Source of the DNA: Aselliscus stoliczkanus
Taxonomy: Eukaryota; Chordata; Mammalia; Chiroptera; Hipposideridae
Reading direction: 5' to 3'
DNA: 64,000 bases
Assembly (NCBI GenBank): GCA_033961575.1
Contig: CM066728.1
Coordinates: 99,896,852-99,960,851, forward strand
Positions 33,100-45,780 of this stretch are shown in pieces; the first letter of the stretch is position 1; every line of letters starts with the position of its first letter. The notes beneath the pieces are model-generated. The model was given only the letters and a program-made list of their open reading frames with translations. It was not told where the DNA came from and did no database searches. A program made the translations under genes and the position numbers.

Positions 33100-33900
33100 T
33101 CCCCTCCTTTCAGAATCTTCTGTGAACTGCATTTCTCATATTCTGCTAAGCCTTCCCTTCATTAGCGTGGGAGTGTACTTCTTGTCTTCCATCTTACAAC
33201 AAGCAAGACATATACACTTGTCATTCTCTAGTTACCTTCTTATTTCCTTGTTCCCCATTCTGGGCACATTTCTAGAAAGAACTTTTAGCAGAGTATTCTT
33301 CATGCTCTTGAATCCCAATCACAAACTGTGCAACTCCAACCAGGCTTCTTCAAACACCACTTATCAAAACATACTCTTGTCATTTTCCAACTTGCACCTT
33401 CAAAGATTGCCTTCCATTGGTCAATATTCTGCACTCTAGCAAATATGCATCTAGTCCTTAACTTTATCTCATGTCCATGCTCATTTATAAGCTGTTTAAC
33501 TGGCATCTCTACTTGGAAAGATGTCTCAAACGTATCAATCCTGTACAACAGAGAATGGCTGATACCCAATACATCTGCATCTTCTAGCCCATACTTGTTG
33601 TATCCACCACACAGTTGTTCAAACACCATCGCAGTCATCATTTTCGATTCTGTTTTCCTCATGGCAACTTCCCCTCATTCTGCTACCTCTACTTTTTTCA
33701 GAAAGTTTCTGTTCTCCCTCTATCCCTCAAAGCACAACCCTCTCGGATCACTAATTCTTCTGATCAAGACCAGCATAGTCTATTGTATGGACTTGATGCC
33801 ACAGTCTTCCAATCCATTAACATAATTTTCCCCAAAATCCTCCTCAAAATTGTAAGAGTGAACAGAAAGTATACAGCTGAGTATGTCATTCTTCTGTAGG
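33100..33900 (+). mobile_element. Diverged L2 LINE ORF2 fragment, sense
   Basis: A C/T-rich stretch with phrases in the L2 reading order: 'CATTTCTAGAAAGAACTTTTAGCAGAG', 'CAGGCTTCTTCAAACACCAC' and 'GCATCTCTACTTGGAAAGATGTCTCAAACGTATC' (compare L2 'ctccacttggatgtctca...catctcaaacttaac'). Frames of 117, 165 and 94 codons (33086-33439, 33328-33825 and 33615-33899) overlap it but are not intact reverse transcriptase. Confidence 0.5.
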
Positions 33901-33999
33901 TATCATAGCAATGGCTAACTGCCCATAAGCTTCATGTGTGGCTTTTCAACACACTCAACCCTTAGTATGTCATCTCGTACAAGTAGATATTTTTATGAG

Positions 34000-34195
34000 T
34001 GAGTGTAAACCTACTGGATGATCCAATTCTCTGAGCTTCGATTCCCTAATCTCTAAAAGAATAACAGTAACTATGGAATAGGGTTGATAAAAAAAATTAA
34101 AATAAATTACTAGACACAAATCCTTTAGAATCATGCTTGTTACATATGATGATAATGATGATGATGATGATGATAATAAACTAATTTATGTGGGT
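34000..34195 (+). repeat. MIR-like SINE with (GAT)n tail
   Basis: MIR-like core 'TCTGAGCTTCGATTCCCTAATCTC', followed by a GAT array at 34147-34178. Confidence 0.5.
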
Positions 34196-35280
34196 GTAAA
34201 AATTTTATCCATGTTTTAAAAAGAGACAACATGTACTACTTATTGGGGGAAACTAAATACTTATAGAAATTCTCTCCTCTCTATCTCCGTAAATAAAAGC
34301 ATGAATAAAAAACTAGAATTTATATATTAAAAGGATATTTCATTTTCCATATATTGCTCAAGTGCATTTATTTGCTTCTTGATTCTAACTCCAAATGATA
34401 TGTAAATCAATGACAACTGCATGGCTTATTAACAGCCAGATGAGCAGACCATACAAGATCTCTACAACTTAGGTGTCGTGGGGGTGGCAAAGTAACACAC
34501 GAGATACTTTGAAAACTGAAAGAAGTATTTTTTCATTTTTCATCTTTCCCAATAATTCCTTCACATTAAACTGCTTTTCCCAGTGGAACCAGGACACACT
34601 TGGTATGGTATTATCCATCAGAAAACATGACTTGATAACATTGCATGTCACAGTCAGTGAAACAAATGAAGAAGCTGGTGTCTGACGTTGAGAGCTAGCA
34701 TTTTCTGAGAAAAAACAATTTACCGCTGCAAAGATGTTAACTGAACTGTCCTTTTCCTTTTTATTGGGATAACACCTTTTGTCTTTCTAAATTTTATTTC
34801 TTCCTTGTTGCTGGTTGCAATAGTATAGGATATTTATACTCATATTTGAGAGGAAAATGTTATCAGCTTATCTTTTTTCTCCCACCCCCCGTACATAACA
34901 GCCAAAATAATTTGGATTCAATTTAATAATGACAATGTTTTCTTTTCTTTCTTTCTTTCTTTTTGTTTTAAAGCCATTTAAGTCTACATTAGGGTGCAAA
35001 AGACCTTCAGTAACTCCCCCAGCCTGCATCCAAGGGTAAAAGAAAATCAATTTTATGGGATTTCTATAGCTCTTTTTTTTTTTTTTTTTTGGTTTCCATA
35101 GCAGTCAAGGGCACGCTGAGAAGAAGCAGAGAGAGAGAGAGGAAAAAAAGATTTATTTCCAATTCTAGCGAAAGCTGAGTCCCAAGATAAAAGAAAAAGC
35201 CAAGCATAATGAGAAAAAGGGAAAGGCAAAGAAAGCCAACTCCTATAGGTCCGTACAGAATATGACCTTTGTTCTGAAAA
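34196..35280. other. No gene; purine/T-rich runs
   Basis: T18 at about 35073-35090 and a GA-rich part at 35115-35150. No exon-like frame. Confidence 0.4.
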
Positions 35281-35284
35281 TTCA

Positions 35285-35600
35285 AAGAGTAATAAATTAT
35301 ATGAGAAGCTGGGACATCATCTGTGTCACTGACGCTCTACCTATTGCTTGAGTAGGGAGCCGAGCGACAATTCACAGATGGAGGGCAATGAATTTATGAA
35401 AGTATGTGCCAGTTCCCAGGATAGGGCTTGAAATGTGCACTGGCTGTTGGCACCAGAACTGAGCCTTTGTTTGCTCTGATGCCAGCACTGCACGCTCACA
35501 CTCTGCTTTTTGTGCCAAAGTGAGATGCTCAGATTTGAAAGCAAAAATTTATCAAGTTTTAGCACTGCTTCCCCAAAGCCAAATGATAATGGTACCTTTT
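35285..35600. other. Candidate conserved non-coding segment
   Basis: A repeat-free, moderately GC-rich 315-bp stretch between AT-rich flanks. It has the TTTGTTTGCTCTGATGCC and TTTGAAAGCAAAAATTTATCAAG clusters and no open frame that looks coding. Regulatory function is only a possibility. Confidence 0.25.
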
Positions 35601-36120
35601 TTTTTTACTTCAATTTAAAAGTAAGACTGCCACATTAAAATAAATTCACTCTCCTCAGAAACTTAGATATGAAACACTTCCCTGTCAATGAGCTCGTTGG
35701 GAAGATGCTAGAAAGCTTTTTCTATCTACTTCTGGTTTTCATTTTGTCGTACGGTCTTGTGCCAGTTTCCTCTGGCTTTTAGAGTTAGGTATATATTTCT
35801 TTTGTCTGTTCTTGTGTTAAAGAACTGTTTTAGCATGAATGTAATTTTTTGAAGAAATTAATGTGACCATATTTAATGAAGAACTCTCTAGCTAATTAAA
35901 AAAAAATGTGATTCTGATATTAGCCATAACCTCACTATTTCCTTTTGTCCTGGGGGGCACAAAATAATTTTTCATTTTATAATACTGAAGCTCTTATATA
36001 TCCACTTCTGGATACATCATGCTTATAATATGAAAGGCTATAGAAACTTTTAATACTCTCTATAGAAAGAAAGCTATTAAGAGCTCGCCCATTACACTCC
36101 TGAAGTTCTAAACTCCATGT

Positions 36121-36300
36121 CAGCAGTTCTCATTCCCTTCTTGGACCATAGAAGCATCTAAGGAATAATATCCAAAGCACCTTTTCCCTGGCCCAAGACT
36201 AATTAAATCAGATTCTCTGAAGGTAGCGCTTAGACATCTGTCCTTTTTAAAGCTCCCCATGGATTTTAAAGCACAGTTGCCATTGGAGGAGTCTTTGATG
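36121..36300 (+). mobile_element. MER5-like hAT MITE
   Basis: Starts CAGCAGTTCTCATTCCCTTC, continues 'AGACTAATTAAATCAGATTCTCTGAAGG', 'TTTTTAAAGCTCCCCATGG' and ends with 'GCCATTGGAG'. The order matches a MER5A/B-type element (agcagttctcaa ... aattaaatcagaatctctgg ... aaagctcccca). Confidence 0.7.
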
Positions 36301-36639
36301 TAAAAGGCTGTTCTATGTCTTTGTGAAAGCAAAGCAAGGCTGGACTGAGGAAGCACAACCAAGTAAAGAGTAAGCCCAAATCAGTGATCCTAAAAGAAAA
36401 AAAATATATACAGTACCATTCTTGACAATTTTTAGTAACATGAGAATTAAGAGTGCTATAAAGAATCACAGGATTTTCTTGTTTTTACTTTACTTTGCCT
36501 TTCCTTTACAGATATTTTTTTCCCCCATAAGAACATTAACATATGAAGAAACTAAGAGTATAGGAGTTACTCATGTGTGTAAAGGGAATGTGTGTATGTG
36601 AGTATCATCCTATAAAATCTACACAGTAAATTTGCTCCT

Positions 36640-37380
36640 GGAAAATGAAAGGTAAGACACCCTCTCTGCCTGCTGTGTTAACCAGAACAAAGAGAAAACA
36701 CCCCTCACTCGAGGTCTTCTAGAACAAAGTTCAATGGGAAACTCAGAGTAGTAATGACCGTGTGGTCTCCCACTGCCCACCTAGGACAGCAGGTCCAGAT
36801 CTCACACAGGCATTGAAGACTGGGAGGGGAGACCTCCGCTTGGGCAGTAGGGCTGTTCAGCTGCACAATTAAGTAAGTGTAGACCGCTTTTCTGGTAGGA
36901 TCAGGGCTATGCCACAAGAGCAGTGTGAAATAGCAGAAGCTTGGCTCTAACCCTACACTGGCAGCTCAGTGTTAGGAGTTGGGTATAACACTAATCCCTC
37001 TTTTGACATGATCAGACACTGGGGTCCAATTTAGTGGTGACAGTGATGTGATTTGGCAGCTAGTGGCAGCATTTGCTATGTCAGAATCATTTTGGGGAGA
37101 AACCTTAGCCTCTCCTCTGGTGTTTTTTGGGTATGGGATCCTTGAGGTTTGGCCAAGAATAATTTTGTTAAAGTCAGGGCCAGTTTTGCCTCAGGGCTTT
37201 ACTGAATGGCAACTCTGCCTGGTATGCTAACCGGTAGGTCAATCTTGAACAAGCTGACACCATCCTTCAATCATGTCCATTGTGCTAACTATCCATACTA
37301 TTTAGGTGGAGAGGGCTTTCAGGCTAAGCAGCAGCATCCCTACGGGCACTAGAAGCTGGTTAATGATGGCTGAGTGTCAC
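36640..37380. other. Repeat-like GC-rich block of unknown origin
   Basis: About 740 bp clearly richer in GC than its flanks, with no continuous frame of credible length (70 codons at 36705-36917 minus, 60 at 37048-37230 plus). It may be an old LTR or internal retroviral remnant. I could not identify one. Confidence 0.3.
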
Positions 37381-37682
37381 CCTGAGTGCGCTGACCATAC
37401 ATACCTGAAGCTGATAAAAAGGGTAATTTTTTTGTTTTGTTTTGAGTTTTAAAGGAGAGCCTATGGACATGCAGTGTGTAGTCTAGAAAGTATAGCAGGG
37501 GTCTTCCTGGGTGAATCACTACTGACAGTCATGCTTCAAGTGTCCTATGAATCCCAAGGGCCCCAAATTATTCTGAAGGAAAGAAGAGCCATCCTCTGCC
37601 ATTTGCTTAGTCCCACATACTAGACCAGCACCTCCTACAGAATGGGTATTGAATTAAAACGTGGGCTCAATGAAATAATGTT

Positions 37683-37995
37683 AGCCAATATTCTCTGAGC
37701 ACTTACCATGAGTCAAGAACGATTCTAAGTGTTTTTATTTAATAACTCATTATCCTCACAACTATGAAAAAGCATTATCATTATTATCATTTTTTTTGAG
37801 GGCAGTGTCACTGGCCCTCATATGTGGGACCCGAACCGGGGCAGCTGGCTTCACTAGCCAGCGCTTAACCACCATGCCACTGGGCTGGCCCCAGGATTAT
37901 TATTATTACCCCATTTTCAGAGAGGAAACCAAGACATTAAGAAGCAAGTAAGTAGCAGAGTTTGATTTCAGACTCTATGGTGTGGATCCACCTTC
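37683..37995 (-). repeat. MIR SINE, antisense, split by a short SINE
   Basis: Left part 37683-37790 ('CTGAGCACTTACCATGAGTC', 'CTCATTATCCTCACAACTATG') and right part 37894-37995 ('CCCCATTTTCAGAGAGGAAACC', 'AAGTAAGTAGCAGAGTTTG') are the two halves of one MIR. The insertion lies at 37791-37893. Confidence 0.8.
37791..37893 (-). repeat. Short tRNA-derived SINE inserted in a MIR
   Basis: T-rich start, GAGGGCAGTGTCACTGGCCC, B-box region GGGACCCGAACCGGGG, end TGGGCTGGCC. TSD is blurred by the flanking ATT/ATC repeat: ATTATTATC to the left and ATTATTATTA to the right. Confidence 0.9.
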
Positions 37996-38079
37996 CCAGC
38001 ACTGCTTGCCATAGGCATGAGTGTGCCGTATTTTGTATACAATGAATTGATGAGGAACATTAGTGACAGAGGGAAACGT

Positions 38080-38365
38080 ATTTAGGATGTGATTGCAATA
38101 TTCAGTGTCACTTAAATGAGAATACCTAAGTGGTACAGGAAAAAAGTGGACAGATTGAAGAGATGTTTAGGATGTTGAATCAGTAAGACTCGGTGATTGA
38201 GTGGCTGTGGTGGGAAAGCTAAAAGGGCACATTGATCACTCCTCCGTATTCTGTCTTGTGAAATGAGATAGGGAGCACTGAGATAAAGTAGGTGTGCATC
38301 TTGAAGGCCATGAGTTTAGTTTTGGACATGATAAATTTGAAGAGACTATGATATTTCAATTGGAT
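38080..38365 (-). mobile_element. L2 LINE fragment, antisense
   Basis: 'GGTGTGCATCTTGAAGGCC', 'TTTAGTTTTGGACATGATAAATTTG' parallel the L2 at 9012-9040 ('TTAGTTTTGGACATGTTAAC'). Confidence 0.6.
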
Positions 38366-39758
38366 CAATCGTGTAAGTTGTTGTGTATGCTATTTACATT
38401 CCTTCTGATGATCAGAAAAGTTGCTTTGACCACATGTATAGTTGAACACTAGGGAATGCAAATAAATTACAGAAAAAGGAAAACAGAAAAAGTGTTCAGA
38501 GTTCATTCCACACCACTTGTCATTTATAACCTGGGTTCCAAGCAACAGAAGAGCAACCCACTCTCAATTGAGACAAATGGTCTAGAGAAGTAGCAAAATG
38601 ATGCCTAGAATTACGGAATCCCAAGTGTAAATGAGCTGAAACAAGGACAAAATATATTTTAATACTACAGAAATATAGAAAATAAAATTTAAAAAAAAAC
38701 AAAGTTGATGATTGCAGGGGTTGTAGTTAGATATCAATACGGGATGCAAAGACAACTACATGATTTATATAGTTTGGATGTTATAGAAAACAACACTGAA
38801 GTGATTGTGAGGTTTGTAAGCTGGGGAGGGGGATTAATTTTGACCTCACTACTGGGAATCATTCATTTTTACTTATTTTATCAGAGACAGTCAATTACTA
38901 CTAATGATAAATAAATATAACAAGATCACAGGAATATACATTTTGGCAGCTAAATGTATGTCTATGATCTAATAATTTTTATATATTTAAAGATATGATG
39001 AGAAAAATAATGCATTACATATTTGGAAGCATGTGAGTAATGTTAGATTTTGCAGGTCTTTCCACATAAAATCAGGTATTAAGTTGTCTTAAGCACCAAC
39101 CAAAATTAATAGGGTCACTGAAGAGTTTCTTGAATAAATTTTGTAAACCTTATTGTGTTTTAGGAAGACACTTGTCTAAATGTTGTCTAGTCTATCTTCA
39201 GAAAATGCTCATAAGTACCCTCAAGTCGTTAACTACCTGCTACCTTATTTAATGATCAGATTTCATATAATAGCATGGCTACTCAAATGCCATTCTACTT
39301 TTTCATTCATATTATTAACACTATTATAAAATTCTCTTTACAAATAGTAAATATATATGAACATTTATCACTACATGCATATGGTCTAGATAAATTGATA
39401 TGGATATAGCATAGATTCAGATATAGGATGTCTAGGCATAATCATTGCCCAATATGTAGTGTTTAAAAGACAGTGAATTGAAAATCTGAAACCATATTTT
39501 CCAATGTGTAGACTCTCAACTCTGAGTTCCTTAGGGAACCAGCCTCTCTCTTGTTTTTTTTTGATTCCTGCACAGACTAAGTTTATATTTATACTTAAAC
39601 TGTTCAACAATTCTCTCAAATATATATCCCCACATATAAAGTATATGTACTTCTACAATATCTTCATTCTATTTAATTATCTTTAAAGGTAAATAGTTGA
39701 ACTGGGCAATCTGTGGAAACCTAACTAGATCTAATTATTGTTTATTTTTGTTTGTTTT

Positions 39759-39760
<2 letters not shown>
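38366..39760. other. No gene
   Basis: AT-rich unique sequence. Nothing recognisable. Confidence 0.5.

Positions 39761-39762
<2 letters not shown>

Positions 39763-39795
<33 letters not shown>
39763..39795. repeat. (TC)n microsatellite
   Basis: About 16 TC units, immediately left of an antisense SINE. Confidence 0.97.
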
Positions 39796-39797
<2 letters not shown>

Positions 39798-39800
39798 CAC

Positions 39801-39906
39801 TTTTTTTTTTTTAAGTGCAGTGTCACTGGCCCACACATGTGGGACCCGAACAGGGGCCGCTGGCTTCTCAAGCCAGCGCCCAACCACCACGCCACTCAGC
39901 CGGCCC
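39801..39906 (-). repeat. Short tRNA-derived SINE
   Basis: T12 tail, then GCAGTGTCACTGGCCCACAC, B-box area GGGACCCGAACAGGGG, end CAGCCGGCCC. Followed by CTCTCTCT, so the insertion lies within a CT repeat and the TSD cannot be told. Confidence 0.92.
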
Positions 39907-40190
39907 TCTCTCTATTTCTGTATGTGTGCACAAACCCATGTAAGCTTTGTGCTTGTTTACTTTCCTACCAGTTTTATTTAAATTAATAATAGATTAATTC
40001 AAAGATTACATTAATAGTAGATTAATTCAAGGATTATTTATTGATGTCTCAAAATAGATTAATTTCTGTGTTATGGGAAATACTAAAATAAAAAAGAAAG
40101 TAACTATCTCCTGACATCAAAGGGATCTATCTCTTTATTATGAAAGAAACAAGAGACTCGAATCTTGAAAAGGAGAGAGAAAATGGTCCT
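39907..40190. other. Low-complexity flank, local tandem duplication of ATTAATTCAA phrase
   Basis: 'AGATTAATTCAAAGATTACATTAATAGTAGATTAATTCAAGGATTATTT' contains a near-tandem repeat of about 25 bp (39990-40038). Confidence 0.6.
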
Positions 40191-40194
40191 TCCA

Positions 40195-40380
40195 TCAGCA
40201 CTATGAAATATAAGTCATATTACCTTTGTCAAGTTACTTAAACTTTTCAAATCTTAGCATTCTTCTCTGCAAATTTCAGATGGTAGTGCCTGCCCCGGGA
40301 TCTTATCAGAGATTATTTTTCAAGTGTCTGGCACAGTAGCTAGCACAAAACAGTGACCCAATCCTGTTCACTATCATATC
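40195..40380 (+). repeat. MIR SINE
   Basis: 'TTACCTTTGTCAAGTTACTTAAACTTTTC', 'AGCATTCTTCTCTGC' and 'GGCACAGTAGCTAGCACAAAACAG' are MIR core and 3' phrases. Confidence 0.75.
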
Positions 40381-40539
40381 ACATGATGGCCACACAGAAT
40401 GATGATTAGAGTAGATGCTTAGCCAATGTTTGGCAGTGGAAAAAGGGAAACATTTACTTCTGACTAGAACAAAGAAGAACCTACTTTGAGTTGGTCAGAG
40501 TTAGGCAGGTGGACAAAGGGAGGATGACCTTTTAGGCAG

Positions 40540-40840
40540 AGACAGATGTCTGGCACTAGTGTATACAGCTGCATGGAAAATGGGGAAGCAGGGACCACAT
40601 GACAGGGCAGAGGATGATGCTAAGAAAGGAGAAGGTGTAGCTTCGATCTTCTAGGTAGGAGACATAATGCAGGATTTTAAGCAGGACAGTCAGGTAATCT
40701 GAATACATTTGAAATTATGTTCACCATGGCAGAGAGACCAATTGGAAGTGTTGAACAAGAGGCAACTGAAATAACGCAGGCTAGGGAGGATGCGGGCATG
40801 AACCATAGGGACTAAATAAAAGGTGGCACATGAAGACATA
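40540..40840 (-). mobile_element. L2 LINE fragment, antisense
   Basis: Phrases 'AGGATTTTAAGCAGGACAGTCAGGTAATCTG' and 'GAGAGACCAATTGGAAG' resemble L2 reverse complement ('ttttaagcaggggagtgacatgatc ... agggagaccagttaggaggctattgca'). Confidence 0.65.
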
Positions 40841-41888
40841 GTTGCAACATAGAATAAAAAATAACCCTCCCTGATCACATGTCACCATAACACTCCTGGC
40901 CTTGTCTGGTAACTAGTTGTTCCATTGCTCTTGGAGCTCCCTTCGCACCCCCTTCTTTTGCCTTTACATCCTACTAATGTCCAACTTTAATTCAATCCAG
41001 CAACATTTTCTTTTTTCAGGTCTGTATGGAGAATGTAGGATACAAAGGGATATTTGAGATCAGGGGTAAATTTTGGACTAACGGCAAAATTTTACAATAT
41101 TCAATATAGTTATTGACTAGAAAAGGAAAAATATCCTTCTTCAGATCTATTCCTCAAATCTATATTTATAATTTCATCCCAGAAATCACTATTACAATGT
41201 GTCTAAAAAGAAACTCATCATTTTTTCTCCAAATACATATTTTTCTTATGTATTCCTTAACAATGTTGTATCCCTCCATCCAAGCTGAAAGCAATGCTGT
41301 ACTAGTTAACATATAATTTTGATACTGGACAATAATTTTGTAGATGAGTATTTAGTTCAGATGCTTCCTTTGCACTCTATCAATAGTACTTTTGATTAAT
41401 TTTTCCTCATCATTTTTCATCTAAAAGCTCTTTGTTATTGTTTCCAACCCCATTTAACATTAGAAATTGTGCCGCTTTACTTCGTATTCTCTTTGTTTGT
41501 TTATGCTTTTGCTTTGCTGTAAGTATAGTGAGTATTATGAGTTATATGTGTAGTTCTCAAAAAGAAATCATCTCTAAAACAAGGAAGAAAACTCAAGTTA
41601 ATATAAATGTTTATGATTTCCAACTTAATTACATTCCTTGATATTTATTTGCTAATATACCTTTGGGAAAGAATATATGGGTATACAACATATTTTCCTC
41701 ATTTGTTAGATGATAAGGTATGCATAATTTGCTTTGGCATTGCATGTCAATACTAATTTTTTCCTCATCTTACTGGTTTACAGTCAATTAAAATTGTCCT
41801 GGAACTACATTTCTACTAAATGTTTTGCTGGTATTTTTTCTTATTCTTGTTTATTCATTAGAGTAATATTTATTGAACACATACTACA

Positions 41889-41889
<1 letters not shown>
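40841..41889. other. No gene
   Basis: AT-rich DNA. Confidence 0.45.

Positions 41890-41890
<1 letters not shown>

Positions 41891-41945
<55 letters not shown>
41891..41945. repeat. (AT)n microsatellite, 55 bp
   Basis: Uninterrupted AT array. The 70-codon frame at 41734-41946 ends in its translation. Confidence 0.97.
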
Positions 41946-41948
<3 letters not shown>

Positions 41949-43690
41949 TTAAACTAATTTGATATATGATAGCGTTCTAAATAACCTAAAGTAGTGTGCT
42001 TTAAAATAACTGGAAAATTCTTGATTAGATTAAAAGCAAACCTATATGCTGATAACCTTAATAATAAACTAGACAGTTTAGATTCAATATTAAAAGCCAA
42101 AATATACCAACTTTGATCTTTATTTTCAACTTATTTGTTTTCCCAAACAGCTGGCCCTATGAGGTTAATATCAAGCCAAGTTGATTTAGTTATCTCTCCT
42201 CAGTATGAAAGGCAAAATATTTCCAAATTGAACTACCTTTTAACCAAGAACAAGTACCCTCAACATATATATTTATGGTTTTCATTGTTCCAATAAGAAA
42301 AAATATGAAATCTATAAACAATTTGCTTAATATCTCATCAAAGAGTTATAGTAACAATCTAGTTGAGGATGTTAAATTCACCCATATCATATTTAATGCT
42401 TTATGGCTCCATTTACCATCTTCTTTTGTTTTCAAATGACTTCTTTCTTACATGGTGCTCTTTAGTAATCAATTCATGTATTGGTTTTTCTGTTCTGAGT
42501 TTGATGGCATACAAATTATTGTCTTCTATTTTATACTAGCACCACTTTTAGAGTGAGTTCTTTAATTTTTTTCTACAGTGTTTTTTTGAATTCATAACAT
42601 TAGTGACAGATATATTTGTTTTATAAAAAAATGAATGAATGATCAATTTTTAATCTAAGTTACACTGATGAAGAGAATTGCAGAACTAAAATTTGAGTTA
42701 ATTTCTCTCTTCTATAGTTTTGACTTTTAATTATTCTTTAAAATACACATTCTATATCTATGTGAACTATAAAGTTTAATATTTTATTCTGTGCTAATCA
42801 TAAATTGAAATAAATTGATTCATGATTTAATATTCTATTATGATTTAAAAGCATTCTGTCTTTGACTGTATCATAGATTTGAAGTTCTCATGGTTGACTG
42901 GGCAAATGATATCTTTGTAGTTTCTGCTGTGTATTTCCTACTTAAAAAATAGAGAAGTTCTACACAGGTCTATATAGAATTTTTAGCTCTATAAAAAGTA
43001 AAACAATAACAATGGCAATAATAATAATATGAATTTCAAGGCAATCATCTCTTAAAATGAAAGACTTCACTGACAAATAGAAATAGGATGTTAGCATATT
43101 TAATCTGTTAATTGTTTCATTTTGAGCACATGCCCAGGTGTTGTGATGATGGATAAAACCGGGCTTTATGCTTTTGTTTGAATTCAGGTATAAAGGATAT
43201 TCCACCCAGAGCAGGGATGCATTGTACATACTGTCTTATTTAAAAATCTTTCCACTTGGCACCTAGGCCCTGAGGCAGAATTCCAACCAAATTGTAAGTA
43301 GGAACGATGCCAACCTAACAGATGAGCATAAGGTGCCAAAGCCAAGAGTCCATGTTCACATATCAAATGTGTTTACCTAGGGCAGGATTCCCAGTTATAA
43401 ATCTTTAAGAGGGTTCAGAAAAACTATGCCAACATGAAGAGGTTGCCCCACCTTTAATCCACCCGGAACTGGGATTAACATTGAATTCATTTATAGAGAT
43501 GCAATTTAGCTACAAAAAAATCTGCTTTTTTAATCTGGAGTAAGACTAGTTTTGAATGTATGAATTTAGCCTTTACTCTATTATTTATTTAGTGATTTTA
43601 TTACAATAATTTAAATGCCATTGATAAAAAATTTTGTGTTTGTTGCATTCATGCTAAATTATTGTCTATCAAAGATAAAGCAGCATAACA
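41946..43690. other. No gene; AT-rich DNA
   Basis: No recognisable repeat or exon. The minus-strand frames 42960-43229 and 43184-43366 have no support. Confidence 0.45.
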
Positions 43691-43714
43691 TATAGGGCTA
43701 ATTTCTTTTCTTTT

Positions 43715-43879
43715 TTTTATTAGTTTCAGGTGTACAAAACAATGTAATAGTTAAACATTTATACCTCTCACACAGTGATAACCCCCGCCCCCAATCAACT
43801 ACCCCTCTGATATTGTATATAGATGTTACAGTTCCACTGACTCTATTCCCTGTGCTGTACTTCAAATCCCATAAACACA

Positions 43880-43953
<74 letters not shown>

Positions 43954-44165
43954 CTAAAAATTTCAGACTCAGCTTTAGGTGTACAGCACAGAGGTCAGGC
44001 ATCTATGCTGTCCATGAAGTGGTCTCTGTAATAAGACAAGTGCCCATTGGATACCCTTCAAAATCTTTACAACATTATTAATTATATTCCCCAAACTGCC
44101 TTTCATATCCCTGTGGCAATATTGTCATTACCAATTTGTGCTTTCTAATTCCCTCTTGAAGGAAA
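43715..44165 (-). mobile_element. L1 3' UTR (older type), antisense, with TC and TA arrays inside
   Basis: Poly(T)-rich start, 'GTTTCAGGTGTACAAAACAATG', 'CAATCAACTACCCCTCTGATATTG', 'TGTTACAGTTCCACTGACTC', then arrays, then 'CTTTAGGTGTACAGCACAGAGGTCAGGCATC', 'GAAGTGGTCTC'. Same order as 31265-31600. Confidence 0.8.
43881..43952. repeat. (TC)n then (TA)n compound microsatellite in L1
   Basis: TC to 43907, TA from 43909 to 43952, about 14 and 22 units. Confidence 0.97.
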
Positions 44166-45780
44166 TGGTAACTGATTTTTAAAATATTCCTACAATATCA
44201 ACCCAAAGCTGTAAATTTGGCTATAAATAATAACTTACACTTGACCTTTATAAGAGGGTTAAAGTTAATATTTTACTGGGGCATTTTAACCACAGATGAC
44301 TATTGATGAAGAAGTGCAAGTGGAATAAGTTGCAAATATTTTATTGAGAGACTCAGTATTAAGGTTCTTAAAAGATTTGAGGTTTTTCTAATTTTTTTTA
44401 GTGTGTAGGTGTAGGAAAGGTTTTACTGAAAACTATTGGACAAGTACTGTGTTCTCTAAAATGCACTAATATATATTCCTAGTTGATGTTTATTGGATGT
44501 CTAACTAATAAAACCTGCTGAAATTGAGTCTCACTTAGAAATGTAGTGAAAAGAGTTAGACATTGGTGTTTTCTTCATATAACTTAGCAAATGACAGGAG
44601 CACCAAATTTAATGCTACTGTTAAATAGCTCGGTCTGCTTCTTCCTTACTTTGGAGTCATGCTTTAAATCCATTATTTTTGTTAAGAAGGTGGAGCATCA
44701 CATATCCTCCTTTTTATATAAATATAAATATTTATTTCCACCTGGGATTTTATTTTCTAATAATGTGTTAGGTAAATAATTATATACCTTTCTTATTTTC
44801 TAACCTGTTATCCCAACACTTTTATGCATTAGCTCCTTTTTTCCAAAACTAAGATATATTTATTAAATGTATATTAAATGTCTAGATATGTCCTATTTCT
44901 GGAGCGTTTGTTCTGTTCTATTGATGTGACCATTTTCCCTAAGCACCATGTAGATTAACTCAATTGGCAATGTGATTAAATATCTGAAAGACTAAAAAGT
45001 CCTCTTTCCACTTAATTTCATCTAGATACTGTCTAAATTACTTAAAATGTATAATAATATTAATTACAAGTGAATCATTCACCTTATTTTCATTAACTAT
45101 CTTTTTAATCATCTTCACCATTTTTTTTGTTCCATGTGCATTTGAAATTCATTTTGGAGACAGTGTTTTTAATTTCCTATTTGTTTTTTAAACCAATTTT
45201 ATTGCTTTGGTTAGAAAATGGATGTGTTGATATTTGTATTTTAAATCACTGTAGGTCATATTTTGCAAATAAAATGTATTTTGTACATAGGGTAGCAAGT
45301 TAACTCCAAATGTGTTGTTCTAATCAACCCATAGCATTACTGAAGTTTCACTATTTGGAGTGTGAAAGATTTAGAATCTGATGTGGCTATGATTGCTCTG
45401 TGCTCTTTTGGTTTCCTATATGTTTTCTACACTATAATTAAAGTTTCATTGGACATGAGTTGTATGGAAACATTAGCCTTGCCTCATGTCTACATGTATG
45501 TAGGTAAAACTTCAGGTCCTTAAATCTTTAGCTACCAATAGCTAAAACTAATTTTCATTTATCTTAAGACATCATTTTCTAATAAAGAAAACGTATCATG
45601 TGGTAGATTTTTTTTTTTTCCCCCACACAGCAAAAGTAATCCTAATCATAATTAGCAAGCAACATCTACTTTCCAAAGCCTACTGTCTCAGATATAGACC
45701 AAAGGTCTTACAAAATAATTAAATATCAAGCCAAACAAATATAAGATGTGTATGGCCAACCCCTACCTTTCTCACAAGAG
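44166..45780. other. No gene
   Basis: AT-rich. No repeat recognised with confidence. Confidence 0.45.

Noticed and set aside
33086..33899. Set of overlapping frames in a CT-rich block as a possible pseudogene
   Set aside because: Order of phrases better fits an old L2 ORF2 fragment; frames are too broken to be a recent gene copy.
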